From Njordibacter sp937773555 (lineage in GTDB: Bacteria; Pseudomonadota; Gammaproteobacteria; Pseudomonadales; Balneatricaceae), in contig NZ_CP159830.1 in the NCBI RefSeq assembly GCF_047730085.1, positions 1,488,001-1,552,000 of the forward strand: DNA of 64,000 nucleotides, read 5' to 3'. This document shows, in pieces, positions 1-8,780 of the stretch. The notes beneath the pieces were generated by a model. That model saw only the letters and a list, made by a program, of their open reading frames with translations. It had not been told where the DNA came from and did not search any database. Position 1 is the stretch's first letter; every line of letters begins with the position of its first letter. Made by a program: the position numbers and the translations under genes.

Positions 1-342
1 TTCTGGATAGATTTCTACCACAGCGATGTAGGAAAACTCACCTTTACCAGCGTCTTCTTTTGGCTCGATATTAGGCATGCCTGCAGGCTTAATATTTTCC
101 TGCTGGAGTGCTTCAAAGTAGCTAGACTGGATCACATCACCCAATACGTCTTGACGGATGCTGGCACCGTAACGCTTCTTTACCACTTTAGCAGGTACTT
201 TACCCGGACGGAAACCGTCAATTCGGATGGTTTTAGCGGTTTCGTTAACCTTTTTATCTACTGCGCTATCCACTTGCTCAGCAGGTACTGTCACGGTTAA
301 ACGTCGTTCGATGCTTGTAGTCGCTTCAACTGAAACTTGCAT
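1..342 (-). CDS. tig: Trigger factor, N-terminal part (runs off the window)
   Basis: The first 114 codons of trigger factor, the ribosome-bound chaperone that receives nascent chains at the exit tunnel. The protein starts MQVSVEATTSIERRL and carries the ribosome-binding signature GFRPGKVP near residues 43-50, which fixes the family. A GAGG ribosome site lies just upstream of the start at 342. The C-terminal part lies beyond base 1. In related gammaproteobacteria tig follows a Pro-Arg-His-Leu tRNA cluster on the same strand. Here that cluster lies 27.5 kb away, with a block of metabolic genes between. Confidence 0.95.
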   Translation of the reverse strand, partial: MQVSVEATTSIERRLTVTVPAEQVDSAVDKKVNETAKTIRIDGFRPGKVPAKVVKKRYGASIRQDVLGDVIQSSYFEALQQENIKPAGMPNIEPKEDAGKGEFSYIAVVEIYPE

Positions 343-533
343 TTAAATGCCTCATTAATTATCAAATGAACGCGCCCTTGCTCAGGCACGCTCTACTATA
401 GTCTTGCCTATTGACCACCTAAACAGGTGATTACCAAAAAATATTGAATAATAGGCTAAATTAAAAGACCGAAGTTTCCGTATTTAACGCCTAATAGTCA
501 AGCCATTAGCATAAAAGGACGCTTGTTTTTGCC

Positions 534-561
534 AAAAAAAACGCCTCTTTGCAAGAGACGC
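534..561 (-). terminator. Rho-independent terminator after ald
   Basis: Read on the minus strand, an 8-bp stem (CGTCTCTT with AAGAGGCG, one G-T pair) closes a 3-base loop and is followed by eight T. It lies just past the ald stop and separates ald from tig. Confidence 0.8.
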
Positions 562-617
562 TTTAAATTTGGCCCTATAACAGCCATAAACAAACTAAAT
601 ACAGTTAGCTCAACAAT

Positions 618-1745
618 TTAAGCATCAGCATTAGCCACTGCTATTTCTGGCAATAAATATGTATAACCTAGTGCTTTAGCAACATGTTCATTAGTTACTT
701 GGCCAGCATGTACGTTTAAACCAGCTAAAAAGTGCACATCTTGCTCCAAGGCCTGCTTCCAACCTAAGTTTGCTAACTTAAGAATATACGGCAAGGTAGC
801 GTTATTAAGGGCGTAGGTAGACGTCATAGCAACGCCACCAGGCATATTAGCCACACAATAGTGGACTACCTCGTCTACAACATAGGTGGGATCTTCATGG
901 GTTGTGGCCTTAGATGTTGCAAAACAACCTCCCTGATCAATTGCCACATCTACCAACACTGAGCCTGGCTTCATGGCTTTTACCATAGCTTGGGTGACCA
1001 GCTTAGGCGCCGCTGCACCTGGGATCAATACTCCACCAATCACAAGGTCAGCATCTAAGACATATTCTTCCAGGCTATCTTGGGTGGAGTAAACTGTTTT
1101 AACTGCGCCATTAAACTCTTTATCTAATCGAGCCAAGGCTTGGGTAGATCGGTCTAGAACAGTCACTTGAGCTCGCGCGCCCAAGGCCATTTGTGCTGCA
1201 TTTGAACCGACTACACCGCCGCCAATAATAACCACTTTAGCTGGGGCTACACCAGGCACACCACCCAAAAGCATGCCTCTGCCACCTTGAGCTTTTTCCA
1301 GCACATGAGCGCCCGCCTGAATTGACATGCGTCCAGCCACTTCTGACATTGGTGCTAATAGTGGCAAACCACCTAGGGCTGAAGTAATCGTTTCGTAGGC
1401 AATGCACGTTGCACCAGAAGCGACTAAACCAGCAGTTTGTTGGGCATCTGGAGCTAAATGTAAATAGGTAAAAAGTAGCTGATTGACCCGCAACATAGCA
1501 ATCTCAGATGCTTGCGGCTCCTTTACTTTGACAATCATCTGCGAACGAGCAAAAACTTCTGAAGCAGTCCCAACAATTTCGCCACCGGCAGCAACAAAGT
1601 CGCTATCAGTAGAGCCAATTCCGCTACCAGCGAGGGTTTCAACAATAACACTATGGCCTGCATGAACGAGCTCTCGCACACTAGCGGGTGTCATGCCTAC
1701 GCGGTACTCGTGATTCTTAATTTCCTTAGGTACACCAATTAACAT
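618..1745 (-). CDS. ald: Alanine dehydrogenase
   Basis: NAD-dependent L-alanine dehydrogenase: alanine to pyruvate plus ammonium. The 375-residue length is normal. The N-terminus (MLIGVPKEIKNHEYRVGMTP) is typical, as is the nucleotide-binding glycine motif GGGVVGSNAA near residue 175. AAAGGG precedes the start. An Lrp/AsnC-type regulator is encoded divergently 157 bp away. In taurine users, Ald regenerates pyruvate for taurine:pyruvate aminotransferase, and a tpa gene is present at 51.9-53.2 kb, so a role in taurine catabolism is a reasonable inference. General alanine catabolism is the alternative. Confidence 0.93.
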   Translation of the reverse strand: MLIGVPKEIKNHEYRVGMTPASVRELVHAGHSVIVETLAGSGIGSTDSDFVAAGGEIVGTASEVFARSQMIVKVKEPQASEIAMLRVNQLLFTYLHLAPDAQQTAGLVASGATCIAYETITSALGGLPLLAPMSEVAGRMSIQAGAHVLEKAQGGRGMLLGGVPGVAPAKVVIIGGGVVGSNAAQMALGARAQVTVLDRSTQALARLDKEFNGAVKTVYSTQDSLEEYVLDADLVIGGVLIPGAAAPKLVTQAMVKAMKPGSVLVDVAIDQGGCFATSKATTHEDPTYVVDEVVHYCVANMPGGVAMTSTYALNNATLPYILKLANLGWKQALEQDVHFLAGLNVHAGQVTNEHVAKALGYTYLLPEIAVANADA

Positions 1746-1902
1746 TACACAGCCCTTTTAATCTAACAATAACTTCGTTACATTTAAATAATATAGAGAT
1801 AGAATATAATTCTATTTTAATGCTGTTTTTGATGCATTATCTTGTTATATTTAGCCAAAAATAGATATTTTAATCAATTTAATTACACAAAATAGGTTTT
1901 TT

Positions 1903-2388
1903 ATGGAACTAAATGCTAGCGAAAATATAGAACTTGATCACACTGATAAAAAAATCATTAATGCGTTACAAAATAATGCTCGATTAAGTAATGTAGAGCT
2001 GGCGGAGCAAATAAACCTATCGCCCTCTGCATGCTTGCGGCGCACTAAGTTTTTACTGGACAGCGGCGTATTTGATCGATTTGTTGGTTTGTTAAATCGA
2101 GCGTTGTTTCACGTACAAGGCACAGCCTTTATTTTTATTAGCTTAGATAAACAAAGTGAGGCTGTATTTGATGACTTTGAAATTGCAGTAGCCAAGCTTG
2201 AGCAGGTAATGGAGTGTTACTTAATGGCTGGCGATAATGACTTCATGTTAAAAGTGGTTTATACCGACGCCAAGGACTATGAAGAGCTATATTACAAAAA
2301 AATACTCCGCTTGCCTGGAGTAGTGGGCACGCAAACCCGCATGGCTTTACGCCAAGTACATAACAATACGAATATAATGGTGACTTAA
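1903..2388 (+). CDS. Lrp/AsnC family transcriptional regulator, probable ald regulator
   Basis: A 161-residue feast/famine regulator. The N-terminal winged helix (LDHTDKKIINALQNNARLSNVELAEQ, split here by the HTH at about residues 10-60) is followed by an RAM ligand-binding domain (about residues 75-150, with the family's MAGDNDFMLKV stretch). It is divergent from ald across an AT-rich 157-bp spacer, the usual arrangement for an alanine-responsive regulator of ald. The effector is inferred, not seen. The start is chosen for its AGG-containing leader and the family-typical N-terminal extension. Confidence 0.85.
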   Translation: MELNASENIELDHTDKKIINALQNNARLSNVELAEQINLSPSACLRRTKFLLDSGVFDRFVGLLNRALFHVQGTAFIFISLDKQSEAVFDDFEIAVAKLEQVMECYLMAGDNDFMLKVVYTDAKDYEELYYKKILRLPGVVGTQTRMALRQVHNNTNIMVT

Positions 2389-2448
2389 TTTTTGTGTCGC
2401 CTCACTTTACTTAATTAAAACCCCTTATAGTATTAAGCATAAAATTTT

Positions 2449-3138
2449 TTGATTGAATACTTGGCGCTAGAAACATACAGTGACCCACCAGCAGTTAATG
2501 TAGCCCAAAAAAACATGCCCCTCCACCCTGTAATTACCGAAAGAATTCAGCACCCAGATTGGACTCAAGACCAAGTATTTATGAACGAGTTGCGACAGCA
2601 GATGATAAAGTTTGCGACATTACAACTTTCTGATCAACATCTTGCAGAGGACGCAGTGCAAGATGCGTTAGTAGGCGCTCTTAAAAATCAGCAAACATTT
2701 ACCCGCCAGGCTGCCTTAAAGACTTGGGTATTTGCCATATTGAAACACAAGATTGTTGACCTACTTCGAAGTAGAAGTCGGCTGGTATCAAGCAGTTCGT
2801 TGCAAATAAACGATGATGAGGACCACGTAATAGAGGTATGGGATCAACCATTTAATTCTAGAGGCCACTGGCATCTATCAGAACAACCCACGCCATGGCA
2901 GCAGCCTGCAGACAGTTTAGCTATGGATCAATTCTGGCTTACTTTTGAAACCTGTCTAAACGCATTGCCAGCCCAGTACAGCAAAGCCTATATGATGCGT
3001 GAGTTTGTTGGTTTAACTACGCAAGAAATTTGCCTACAAACTAACACCAGCGAAAATAGGCTAAATGTACTACTCTATAGAGCTCGTATGAAACTGCGTA
3101 ACTGCCTACAGGAAAATTGGTTTGATAAAGGAGCATGA
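2449..3138 (+). CDS. ECF RNA polymerase sigma-70 factor
   Basis: An extracytoplasmic-function sigma factor. Region 2 is visible (LAEDAVQDALVGALKN then LKTWVFAILKHKIVDLLRSR, about residues 65-110) and region 4 near the end (ALPAQYSKAYMMREFVGLTTQEIC, then a recognition helix). The 60-odd residue linker is longer than usual and rich in charged and Trp residues. A zinc-finger anti-sigma gene starts 3 bp downstream. The 5' end is uncertain: the longest frame begins with TTG, while an ATG at 2515 gives MPLHPVITER. Neither has a clear ribosome site. The likely target is its own operon with the membrane oxidoreductase that follows, by inference. Confidence 0.85.
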   Translation: MIEYLALETYSDPPAVNVAQKNMPLHPVITERIQHPDWTQDQVFMNELRQQMIKFATLQLSDQHLAEDAVQDALVGALKNQQTFTRQAALKTWVFAILKHKIVDLLRSRSRLVSSSSLQINDDEDHVIEVWDQPFNSRGHWHLSEQPTPWQQPADSLAMDQFWLTFETCLNALPAQYSKAYMMREFVGLTTQEICLQTNTSENRLNVLLYRARMKLRNCLQENWFDKGA

Positions 3139-3141
3139 TTA

Positions 3142-3333
3142 ATGTTGAACTGCAAAACAATTACGAAATTACTTTCTGTAGCTCAAGACCGAAAACTTAA
3201 TCTAGCAGAAAAGATTCGTTTAAAATTGCACACAACCATGTGTTCTGCGTGCCGAGCTTTTGACAAGCAGTTGCAGGAGTTGCAGGGGTTTTCAAACAAT
3301 TTTATTAACGAAAAACACACACCAAAAGATTAG
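3142..3333 (+). CDS. Small zf-HC2-type anti-sigma factor
   Basis: A 63-residue protein with the zinc-binding H-x3-C-x2-C pattern (KLHTTMCSACRAF, residues about 29-41) of short cytosolic anti-sigma factors. AAGGAG precedes the ATG, and it starts 3 bp after the sigma factor stop, so the two are co-translated. It has no membrane segment, so it should sense a cytoplasmic signal, perhaps redox through the zinc site (inference). Confidence 0.8.
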   Translation: MLNCKTITKLLSVAQDRKLNLAEKIRLKLHTTMCSACRAFDKQLQELQGFSNNFINEKHTPKD

Positions 3334-3445
3334 TACTTATTTCATTTCAATAATGCAAATTTTTAATTTAAAAATCAGTGTAAGAAAATTAACCGCTATC
3401 CGACTAAACGTTAAATATGACTAAAAACTTAATGAGTAATAAGTA

Positions 3446-5653
3446 ATGAGTTCTGCAAAAAACACTTCCAAAAAAATTCTATTATTAGTTTTAGTCACGA
3501 TAATCGGTGCGCTGTTGGTATTTTTAAATGGCCAGTCAATAGATCTAGCACGCATGCAGATGGTTGTTGCAGATGTGACGCAATGGCGCCAAAACAATGA
3601 AACGATGTTTGTCGCCGTATTTTTTACTAGTTATGTCATTATCACAGCAACATCCTTACCCCTCGCGGTATGGATGACTCTAGCAGCTGGGGCATTGTTT
3701 GGTTTATGGTGGGGCGTGTTAATGGTTTCATTTGCTTCTAGCATAGGAGCTACTTTAGCTTTTTTATCGTCGCGTTATTTTTTGAGAGACTGGGTTAACA
3801 CCAAACTGGGGAAACATGCCAAAACAATCGATGCCGGGTTAACAAAAGATGGTATCTTCTATCTCTTTAGTCTGCGTTTGATTCCAGCTTTGCCATTTTT
3901 TGCTGTCAATCTGCTACTAGGTTTGACCGCAATGAAAGCTTGGCGTTTTTATTGGGTGAGTCAAATAGGCATGTTACTGGGAACAGTGGTATACGTAAAT
4001 GCGGGCACTCAATTATCACAGCTCAAAAGCTTAAGTGGTATAACATCTCCAGCCTTAATCATATCATTTGTTGTTTTGGGGCTACTGCCTTGGGTAGTGC
4101 GCTTGGTATTACGCGTTTACCAGCGAAGAAAAGCGTATTCAACATGGGATAAACCTAAAAGCTTTGATCGTAATATTATTATCATAGGCGCAGGCGCTGC
4201 GGGCTTAGTTTCGGCTTATATTGCCGCTGTAGTGAAGGCAAAAGTAACCTTGGTAGAAACCCATAAAATGGGTGGTGACTGCCTCAATTACGGCTGTGTG
4301 CCATCTAAGGCTCTCATTAAAAGTGCAAAGGTGGCCCATCAAATTAAGCATGCAGATCACTTTGGGTTAACAGGGGTTAACCCTTCATTCAGTTTTAGCA
4401 GCGTAATGCAGCGAATCCATCAAGTAATAGCGGCCATTGCACCTCATGACAGTGTGGAACGTTATCAATCATTGGGTGTTGAAGTATTGCAAGGTCACGC
4501 CAAACTCATCAGCCCTTGGTGCGTAAGTATCACCCATGCTGACGGCAGCAGCACTCAATTAACCAGCCGCAGTATTATTATTGCTACAGGTGCAGCACCT
4601 TTTGTGCCACCCCTGCCCGGGCTAGAATCAATAAACTATTTAACGTCAGATACATTATGGGAACATCTACGCTGTAACGAACAAGCACCTAAGCGCCTAG
4701 TAATACTTGGCGGTGGTCCTATCGGATGTGAGCTCGCCCAAGCCTTCGCACGTCTGGGATCACAGGTTACTCAAGTAGAAATGCTAGAGCGGCTTATGGT
4801 AAAAGAGGATGAAGAGGTGTCTTTGTTCGTAAAGCATGCCTTACAGCAAGACGGTGTCAATGTGCTAACAGGTCACAAAGCCATAAAGTGCGGCGTCAGT
4901 GAGCTAAAAAGTGAAGATAATTTAGGCAATGAAGTTACACACGATGTGAAGTGGCTTGAGGTCGGGTGTGGTGAAAGAATACAGCGCATTGAATTTGACG
5001 AAATAATAGTGGCTGTAGGCAGAGCTCCAAGACTAAGTGGATTCGGCTTAAAGGAACTGGGAATCCCCACTAATAAAGTGGTTCAAACAAACGATTATTT
5101 AGAAACTCTATTGCCTAATATTTATGCGGCAGGTGATGTTGCAGGGCCTTATCAGTTTACTCACGCGGCAGCCCATCAAGCTTGGTATGCCTGCGTTAAT
5201 GCATTGTTTGGTCAGTTCAAACGCTTTAAAGTAGATTATCGTGTCATTCCTTGGGCTACTTTTGTAGACCCCGAAGTGGCTAGGGTTGGGCTAAATGAAC
5301 AAGACGCAGCTGCGCAGGGTATCAGTTACCAAGTAACTCGCTACGGTATTGACGATTTGGACCGAGCCATTGCTGATGGTTCTGCTGCAGGTTTCGTAAA
5401 AGTATTAACAGTGCCAGGCAAAGACAAAATACTAGGCGTCACTATTGTCGGTGCCCAGGGCGCTGAACTGATTGCCGAATTTGTCCTCGCCATGAAATAC
5501 AACTTAGGCTTAAATAAAGTGCTTGGCACTATCCACATTTATCCTACAATGGCAGAAGCCAATAAATATGTAGCAGGTGAATGGAAGCGTGCACAGGTAA
5601 ACCCTAAAACAATGCTTTGGTTGCAACGTTATCATAGTTGGCGCAGATCATGA
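3446..5653 (+). CDS. TVP38/VTT membrane domain fused to mercuric-reductase-like flavin disulfide oxidoreductase
   Basis: A 735-residue two-part protein. Residues 1 to about 230 are a TVP38/TMEM64 (VTT/DedA-like) membrane domain with several hydrophobic helices. From about 240 there is a class I pyridine nucleotide-disulfide oxidoreductase: FAD motif GAGAAGLVSAY, redox pair in GGDCLNYGCVPSKA (about residues 275-285), NAD motif GGGPIGCELAQAF, and the C-terminal His-Glu motif HIYPTMAE. The C-terminal Cys pair of true mercuric reductase is absent, so mercury reduction is unlikely. The fusion would tether a flavoenzyme to the inner membrane. It sits behind an ECF sigma pair and overlaps a CDP-alcohol phosphatidyltransferase gene. 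Its substrate is unknown. Confidence 0.85.
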   Translation: MSSAKNTSKKILLLVLVTIIGALLVFLNGQSIDLARMQMVVADVTQWRQNNETMFVAVFFTSYVIITATSLPLAVWMTLAAGALFGLWWGVLMVSFASSIGATLAFLSSRYFLRDWVNTKLGKHAKTIDAGLTKDGIFYLFSLRLIPALPFFAVNLLLGLTAMKAWRFYWVSQIGMLLGTVVYVNAGTQLSQLKSLSGITSPALIISFVVLGLLPWVVRLVLRVYQRRKAYSTWDKPKSFDRNIIIIGAGAAGLVSAYIAAVVKAKVTLVETHKMGGDCLNYGCVPSKALIKSAKVAHQIKHADHFGLTGVNPSFSFSSVMQRIHQVIAAIAPHDSVERYQSLGVEVLQGHAKLISPWCVSITHADGSSTQLTSRSIIIATGAAPFVPPLPGLESINYLTSDTLWEHLRCNEQAPKRLVILGGGPIGCELAQAFARLGSQVTQVEMLERLMVKEDEEVSLFVKHALQQDGVNVLTGHKAIKCGVSELKSEDNLGNEVTHDVKWLEVGCGERIQRIEFDEIIVAVGRAPRLSGFGLKELGIPTNKVVQTNDYLETLLPNIYAAGDVAGPYQFTHAAAHQAWYACVNALFGQFKRFKVDYRVIPWATFVDPEVARVGLNEQDAAAQGISYQVTRYGIDDLDRAIADGSAAGFVKVLTVPGKDKILGVTIVGAQGAELIAEFVLAMKYNLGLNKVLGTIHIYPTMAEANKYVAGEWKRAQVNPKTMLWLQRYHSWRRS

Positions 5654-6258
5654 TTGATGGTCGCATACTGCCCTTGCAGCAGAAAATACTCCACCCCATT
5701 GCTAAACTATTAGTGCGCTTGGGTGTTCGCGCTGATCAGATCACCATCGCCGGATTTTTGGTTGGCCTTATCGCCCTGCCTCTGATTGCCAATGAATATT
5801 ACGAATGGGCATTAGTGTTTATTTTGGGTAACCGTTTGTTGGACGGATTAGATGGTCCAGTAGCTCGCTTAACCCAAGCAACAGACCGTGGCGCGTTTTT
5901 AGACATTGCCTTAGATTTTGCATTTTATGCTGTTATTCCTTTAGCTTTTGCATTTGCTGACAGCTCAGCCAATGCCCTAGCTGCTGCCGTTTTACTAACG
6001 GCGTTTATAGGCACAGGTTCATCGTTTTTGGCATTTTCATTAATGGCACAAAAACGAAAATTACAGTCACAAACATTTCCTAACAAAGGCTTATATTATT
6101 TAGGTGGAGTGACTGAGGGGGCTGAAACCATAGCCATATTTGTGGCGTTTTGCCTTTGGCCCGATTTATTTGACATTTTAGCCTACAGCTTTGCTTTTGC
6201 CTGTCTACTTACTACCTTAAGCCGTTGGCTACAAGGTTGGTATATGCTTGCCGATTAA
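5650..6258 (+). CDS. CDP-alcohol phosphatidyltransferase family protein
   Basis: An integral membrane enzyme of the phospholipid head-group family. The signature D-x2-D-G-x2-A-R...G-x3-D-x3-D is complete (RLLDGLDGPVARL then RGAFLDIALD, about residues 62-90), and hydrophobic helices fill the rest of the 202 residues. The start is the ATG overlapping the preceding TGA (ATGA), which implies translational coupling to the membrane oxidoreductase. The alcohol acceptor cannot be told. The pairing suggests a membrane-modifying or membrane-stress unit under the ECF sigma factor (inference). Confidence 0.85.
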   Translation: MIDGRILPLQQKILHPIAKLLVRLGVRADQITIAGFLVGLIALPLIANEYYEWALVFILGNRLLDGLDGPVARLTQATDRGAFLDIALDFAFYAVIPLAFAFADSSANALAAAVLLTAFIGTGSSFLAFSLMAQKRKLQSQTFPNKGLYYLGGVTEGAETIAIFVAFCLWPDLFDILAYSFAFACLLTTLSRWLQGWYMLAD

Positions 6259-6854
6259 CCGTGATAATCTACCACCATTAACTGAGACTATAAAATGGCT
6301 TCAACTCTAAATTATTGACCACCCACACGCCTAGTGACTATGTTATCTGTATTAACCATAGGGTGAGTCAGTCACCTTAGTCATGCTGACCAATGGCAGA
6401 AAACACTAGATCAAGCTTCAGCTCAGGGGCCCTTAGTAAATTTAAAGCCGCCATAAAGAAAGCCCATCAACGATGATTTATGCGGCCTAACCTCATCAAC
6501 CATGACTTTAGTTTAGTGTTACTTAAACAACAAATTAAACTGCTTCTAGCCCAATTCATAAAGTAACACTGGCAAGTTTGAATCTTTTAATATCAGAGTT
6601 AAACGAAGTATATATTTTCTTAAGATGACAGATGAAAAAATTAAGGCATGACCTGAAGCCAAGCTTTGCAAAGCTCGTGGTGGACGAGGATAGGTAACTA
6701 TTAACAGCCATACTAATAGACACCAATCTATTTAAAAAGCTAAGCACTTATAGGTATACTAGGGGTAAACTAATTTTCAACTTAGACTGGTATATAGCCT
6801 TCATATTATTATATTTAACTATGATGCAGATAAATTTTGTCGGAGCACTTGATT
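6259..6854. other. Non-coding stretch of about 600 bp
   Basis: No convincing gene. A 63-codon frame on the minus strand (6556-6747) has no ribosome site and low-complexity composition. Scattered inverted repeats are present, including the self-complementary AGCTTTGCAAAGCT near 6662. A plus-strand stretch near 6627-6690 faintly recalls the N-terminus of tyrosine integrases but contains stops. Confidence 0.5.
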
Positions 6855-7568
6855 ATGCGTGTACTTGTTTTTCAGCACGTTGATTGCGAACACCCAGGTT
6901 CTTTAAGACAGTTTTTAGCTGAAGACGGTATCCACTGGGACGCAATTTATTTGCACCGTGGCGATAAAATCCCTAGCTTTGATAAGTATGATGCACTTTG
7001 GGTTATGGGTGGCCCGATGGACGTATGGGATATTGAGGAAAACCCATGGTTGGTTGCCGAAAAAGCAGCGATTAGGCAATGGGTTAGCGTGTTAAGAAAA
7101 CCATATCTAGGCCTATGCCTCGGGCATCAGTTACTTGCCGACGCTCTCGGTGGGACTTGTGGGCCTCAAAAAGTTTCAGAGATTGGTGTATTAGACGTTG
7201 AACTAACAGATGAAGGTAAAGCTGACGCACTCTTTACTGGTACACCAGATACACAAAAGTGCCTGCAGTGGCATTCGGTCAGAGTAGCACAAGCACCAGA
7301 AGGTGCGACTGTTTTGGCTAAGTCAGATGTATGCGCCATTCAGGCAATGAGAGTAGGATCTAATGCTTGGTCCATGCAATATCATGTTGAAATAGAGCCT
7401 GATACTATCGACAACTGGGGTGCTATACCCGCTTATGCCCAAGCTCTAGAAGAGACCCTTGGTGAAGGTGCTTTGCCTCGCCTTAAACAGGATGCGGATA
7501 AGAGCATGGATCTGTGTTTAAACAGCGCTCAAACCATCTATAAAAACTTTATGCTAGCGATTAATTGA
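6855..7568 (+). CDS. Class I glutamine amidotransferase (GMP synthase-like)
   Basis: A 237-residue stand-alone class I glutamine amidotransferase domain. The nucleophile elbow GLCLGHQLLADALGG holds the catalytic Cys near residue 87, and the C-terminal MQYHVEIE gives the His-x-Glu of the triad near residue 175. ATG at 6855 is preferred over an upstream TTG because GGAG precedes it. It is convergent with the ABC importer genes. Family members are often annotated as GMP synthase-like and act on small amines or are uncharacterised, so the substrate here is unknown. A role in sulfonate metabolism is only suggested by position. Confidence 0.85.
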   Translation: MRVLVFQHVDCEHPGSLRQFLAEDGIHWDAIYLHRGDKIPSFDKYDALWVMGGPMDVWDIEENPWLVAEKAAIRQWVSVLRKPYLGLCLGHQLLADALGGTCGPQKVSEIGVLDVELTDEGKADALFTGTPDTQKCLQWHSVRVAQAPEGATVLAKSDVCAIQAMRVGSNAWSMQYHVEIEPDTIDNWGAIPAYAQALEETLGEGALPRLKQDADKSMDLCLNSAQTIYKNFMLAIN

Positions 7569-7613
7569 GACCGACTGACTTAGATTAGTAATGGGGGCAT
7601 CACAACCAACTCA

Positions 7614-7808
7614 TTAATTCCTTAATCCTGCAGCGATAAATAGCAGCATACTCAGCCCCATAAACCCATAGGCGAGCTTGTTTAAATTCTTAATAGCGTT
7701 TTCTGACAAGGCCCCACGAGATGCCAACACGGTCACACAGAGGGACAATAAACCCCCAATAACCGCTAAGGATACAACCGTAGAGCGTTGCAGCAGTACC
7801 TCAAGCAT
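7614..7808 (-). CDS. Small two-helix membrane protein at the end of the importer operon
   Basis: A 64-residue protein with two hydrophobic segments (about residues 13-29 and 46-61) joined by a short polar loop. It begins 37 bp after the stop of the upstream ATPase gene and is the last gene of the minus-strand importer run. No family was recognised and the ribosome site is weak. It could be a small accessory subunit of the transporter or an unrelated membrane peptide. Confidence 0.55.
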   Translation of the reverse strand: MLEVLLQRSTVVSLAVIGGLLSLCVTVLASRGALSENAIKNLNKLAYGFMGLSMLLFIAAGLRN

Positions 7809-7845
7809 TTAGAAGAGCCCACACTGCGCGTTGAACATCCACTGA

Positions 7846-8706
7846 TCAACCCGCTCGTTTAGAATAGGCATCAAGGAAGTCAGCTGCAGCAGCGCTGCCG
7901 CCAGAGAAGGACTTCATTGCTTCCTCATGTAACAGGGTCATGACCTCAGTTTTGATGTCATTCGCTTGTTTAAGATCTGCCATTGCTTCAATGTTTCTTG
8001 GCCGTGGGATATCAATTTCAATGACTGATCGGGTCGATGTAGGTAAGTTAGTCATGATCAAAAGACGATCCGCAAGAAAAATAGCCTCATCTATATCGGT
8101 TGTGACAAAGAAGTTAGTATTACGATCTTCTTCATACAGATTAGCATAATATTCCCACATCAATTCTTTTGACATATGGTCTAGCCCACGAAATGGCTCG
8201 TCCAAGATCATTACTTCAGGCTTGTTAATCATTGCACGCGCGAGTTCAGCACGACGTTGCATGCCACCTGATAATTGAGCTGGATACTTATCTCTAAAGG
8301 CCTCTAGTCCAACTTTTTTAAGTAAAAACTCAGCTTGAGCCTCGGACGCATCCGCATCTTCGCCACGCGCACGTGGACCATACATAACGTTGTCCCAAGT
8401 AGTCATCCAAGGGAATAGCGCTGATTCTTGGAATAGGACCAAGCGATCTTTTCCTGGCCCTATGATGGGCTCACCACCAATTGTGATTTGCCCAGATGTA
8501 GGTTGGTCAAAGCCCGCAATGAGTTGAATTAGCGAACTCTTACCACAACCTGACGGTCCGATCATTACCGTTAGCTTGCCACTTTCTATGGTAAAGGAGC
8601 AGTCTTTGATAACTTCTTTGGCAAATGGGCCCGCTCCAAACGTTTTGCCTACGTTTGTTGCAACAATTTCGTTACTCTTTCTAGGTGTTGATGTTTCTGT
8701 CGACAT
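7846..8706 (-). CDS. ABC transporter ATPase, putative methanesulfonate importer
   Basis: A nitrate/sulfonate/taurine-type importer ATPase of 286 residues: Walker A GPSGCGKSS, Q-loop LFQESALFPW, signature LSGGMQRR, Walker B VMILDEP. The start at 8706 is set by GGAA upstream. The usual catalytic His of the H-loop is replaced in the stretch FFVTTDIDEA (Thr-Asp rather than Thr-His), so this ATPase may be the partly inactive partner of the second ATPase in the operon. It has a C-terminal extension rich in Ala and Ser. It is the fourth of five transporter genes behind msmABCD. Confidence 0.85.
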   Translation of the reverse strand: MSTETSTPRKSNEIVATNVGKTFGAGPFAKEVIKDCSFTIESGKLTVMIGPSGCGKSSLIQLIAGFDQPTSGQITIGGEPIIGPGKDRLVLFQESALFPWMTTWDNVMYGPRARGEDADASEAQAEFLLKKVGLEAFRDKYPAQLSGGMQRRAELARAMINKPEVMILDEPFRGLDHMSKELMWEYYANLYEEDRNTNFFVTTDIDEAIFLADRLLIMTNLPTSTRSVIEIDIPRPRNIEAMADLKQANDIKTEVMTLLHEEAMKSFSGGSAAAADFLDAYSKRAG

Positions 8707-8780
8707 TAATAATTCCAAAATTTCAATTCAAGATCAAATAAAATTTGATATGAGGTTTAAGGCTAACAGTTGTAAACTGA

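Noticed and set aside
3446..5653. Mercuric reductase
   Set aside because: The C-terminal Cys-Cys pair and N-terminal metal-binding domain of MerA are absent, and no mer genes are near.
6625..6700. Plus-strand stretch recalling the N-terminus of a tyrosine integrase (TDEKIKA..PEAKLCKARGGRG)
   Set aside because: Too short, with several in-frame stops, no catalytic domain and no att repeat. It could be chance similarity.
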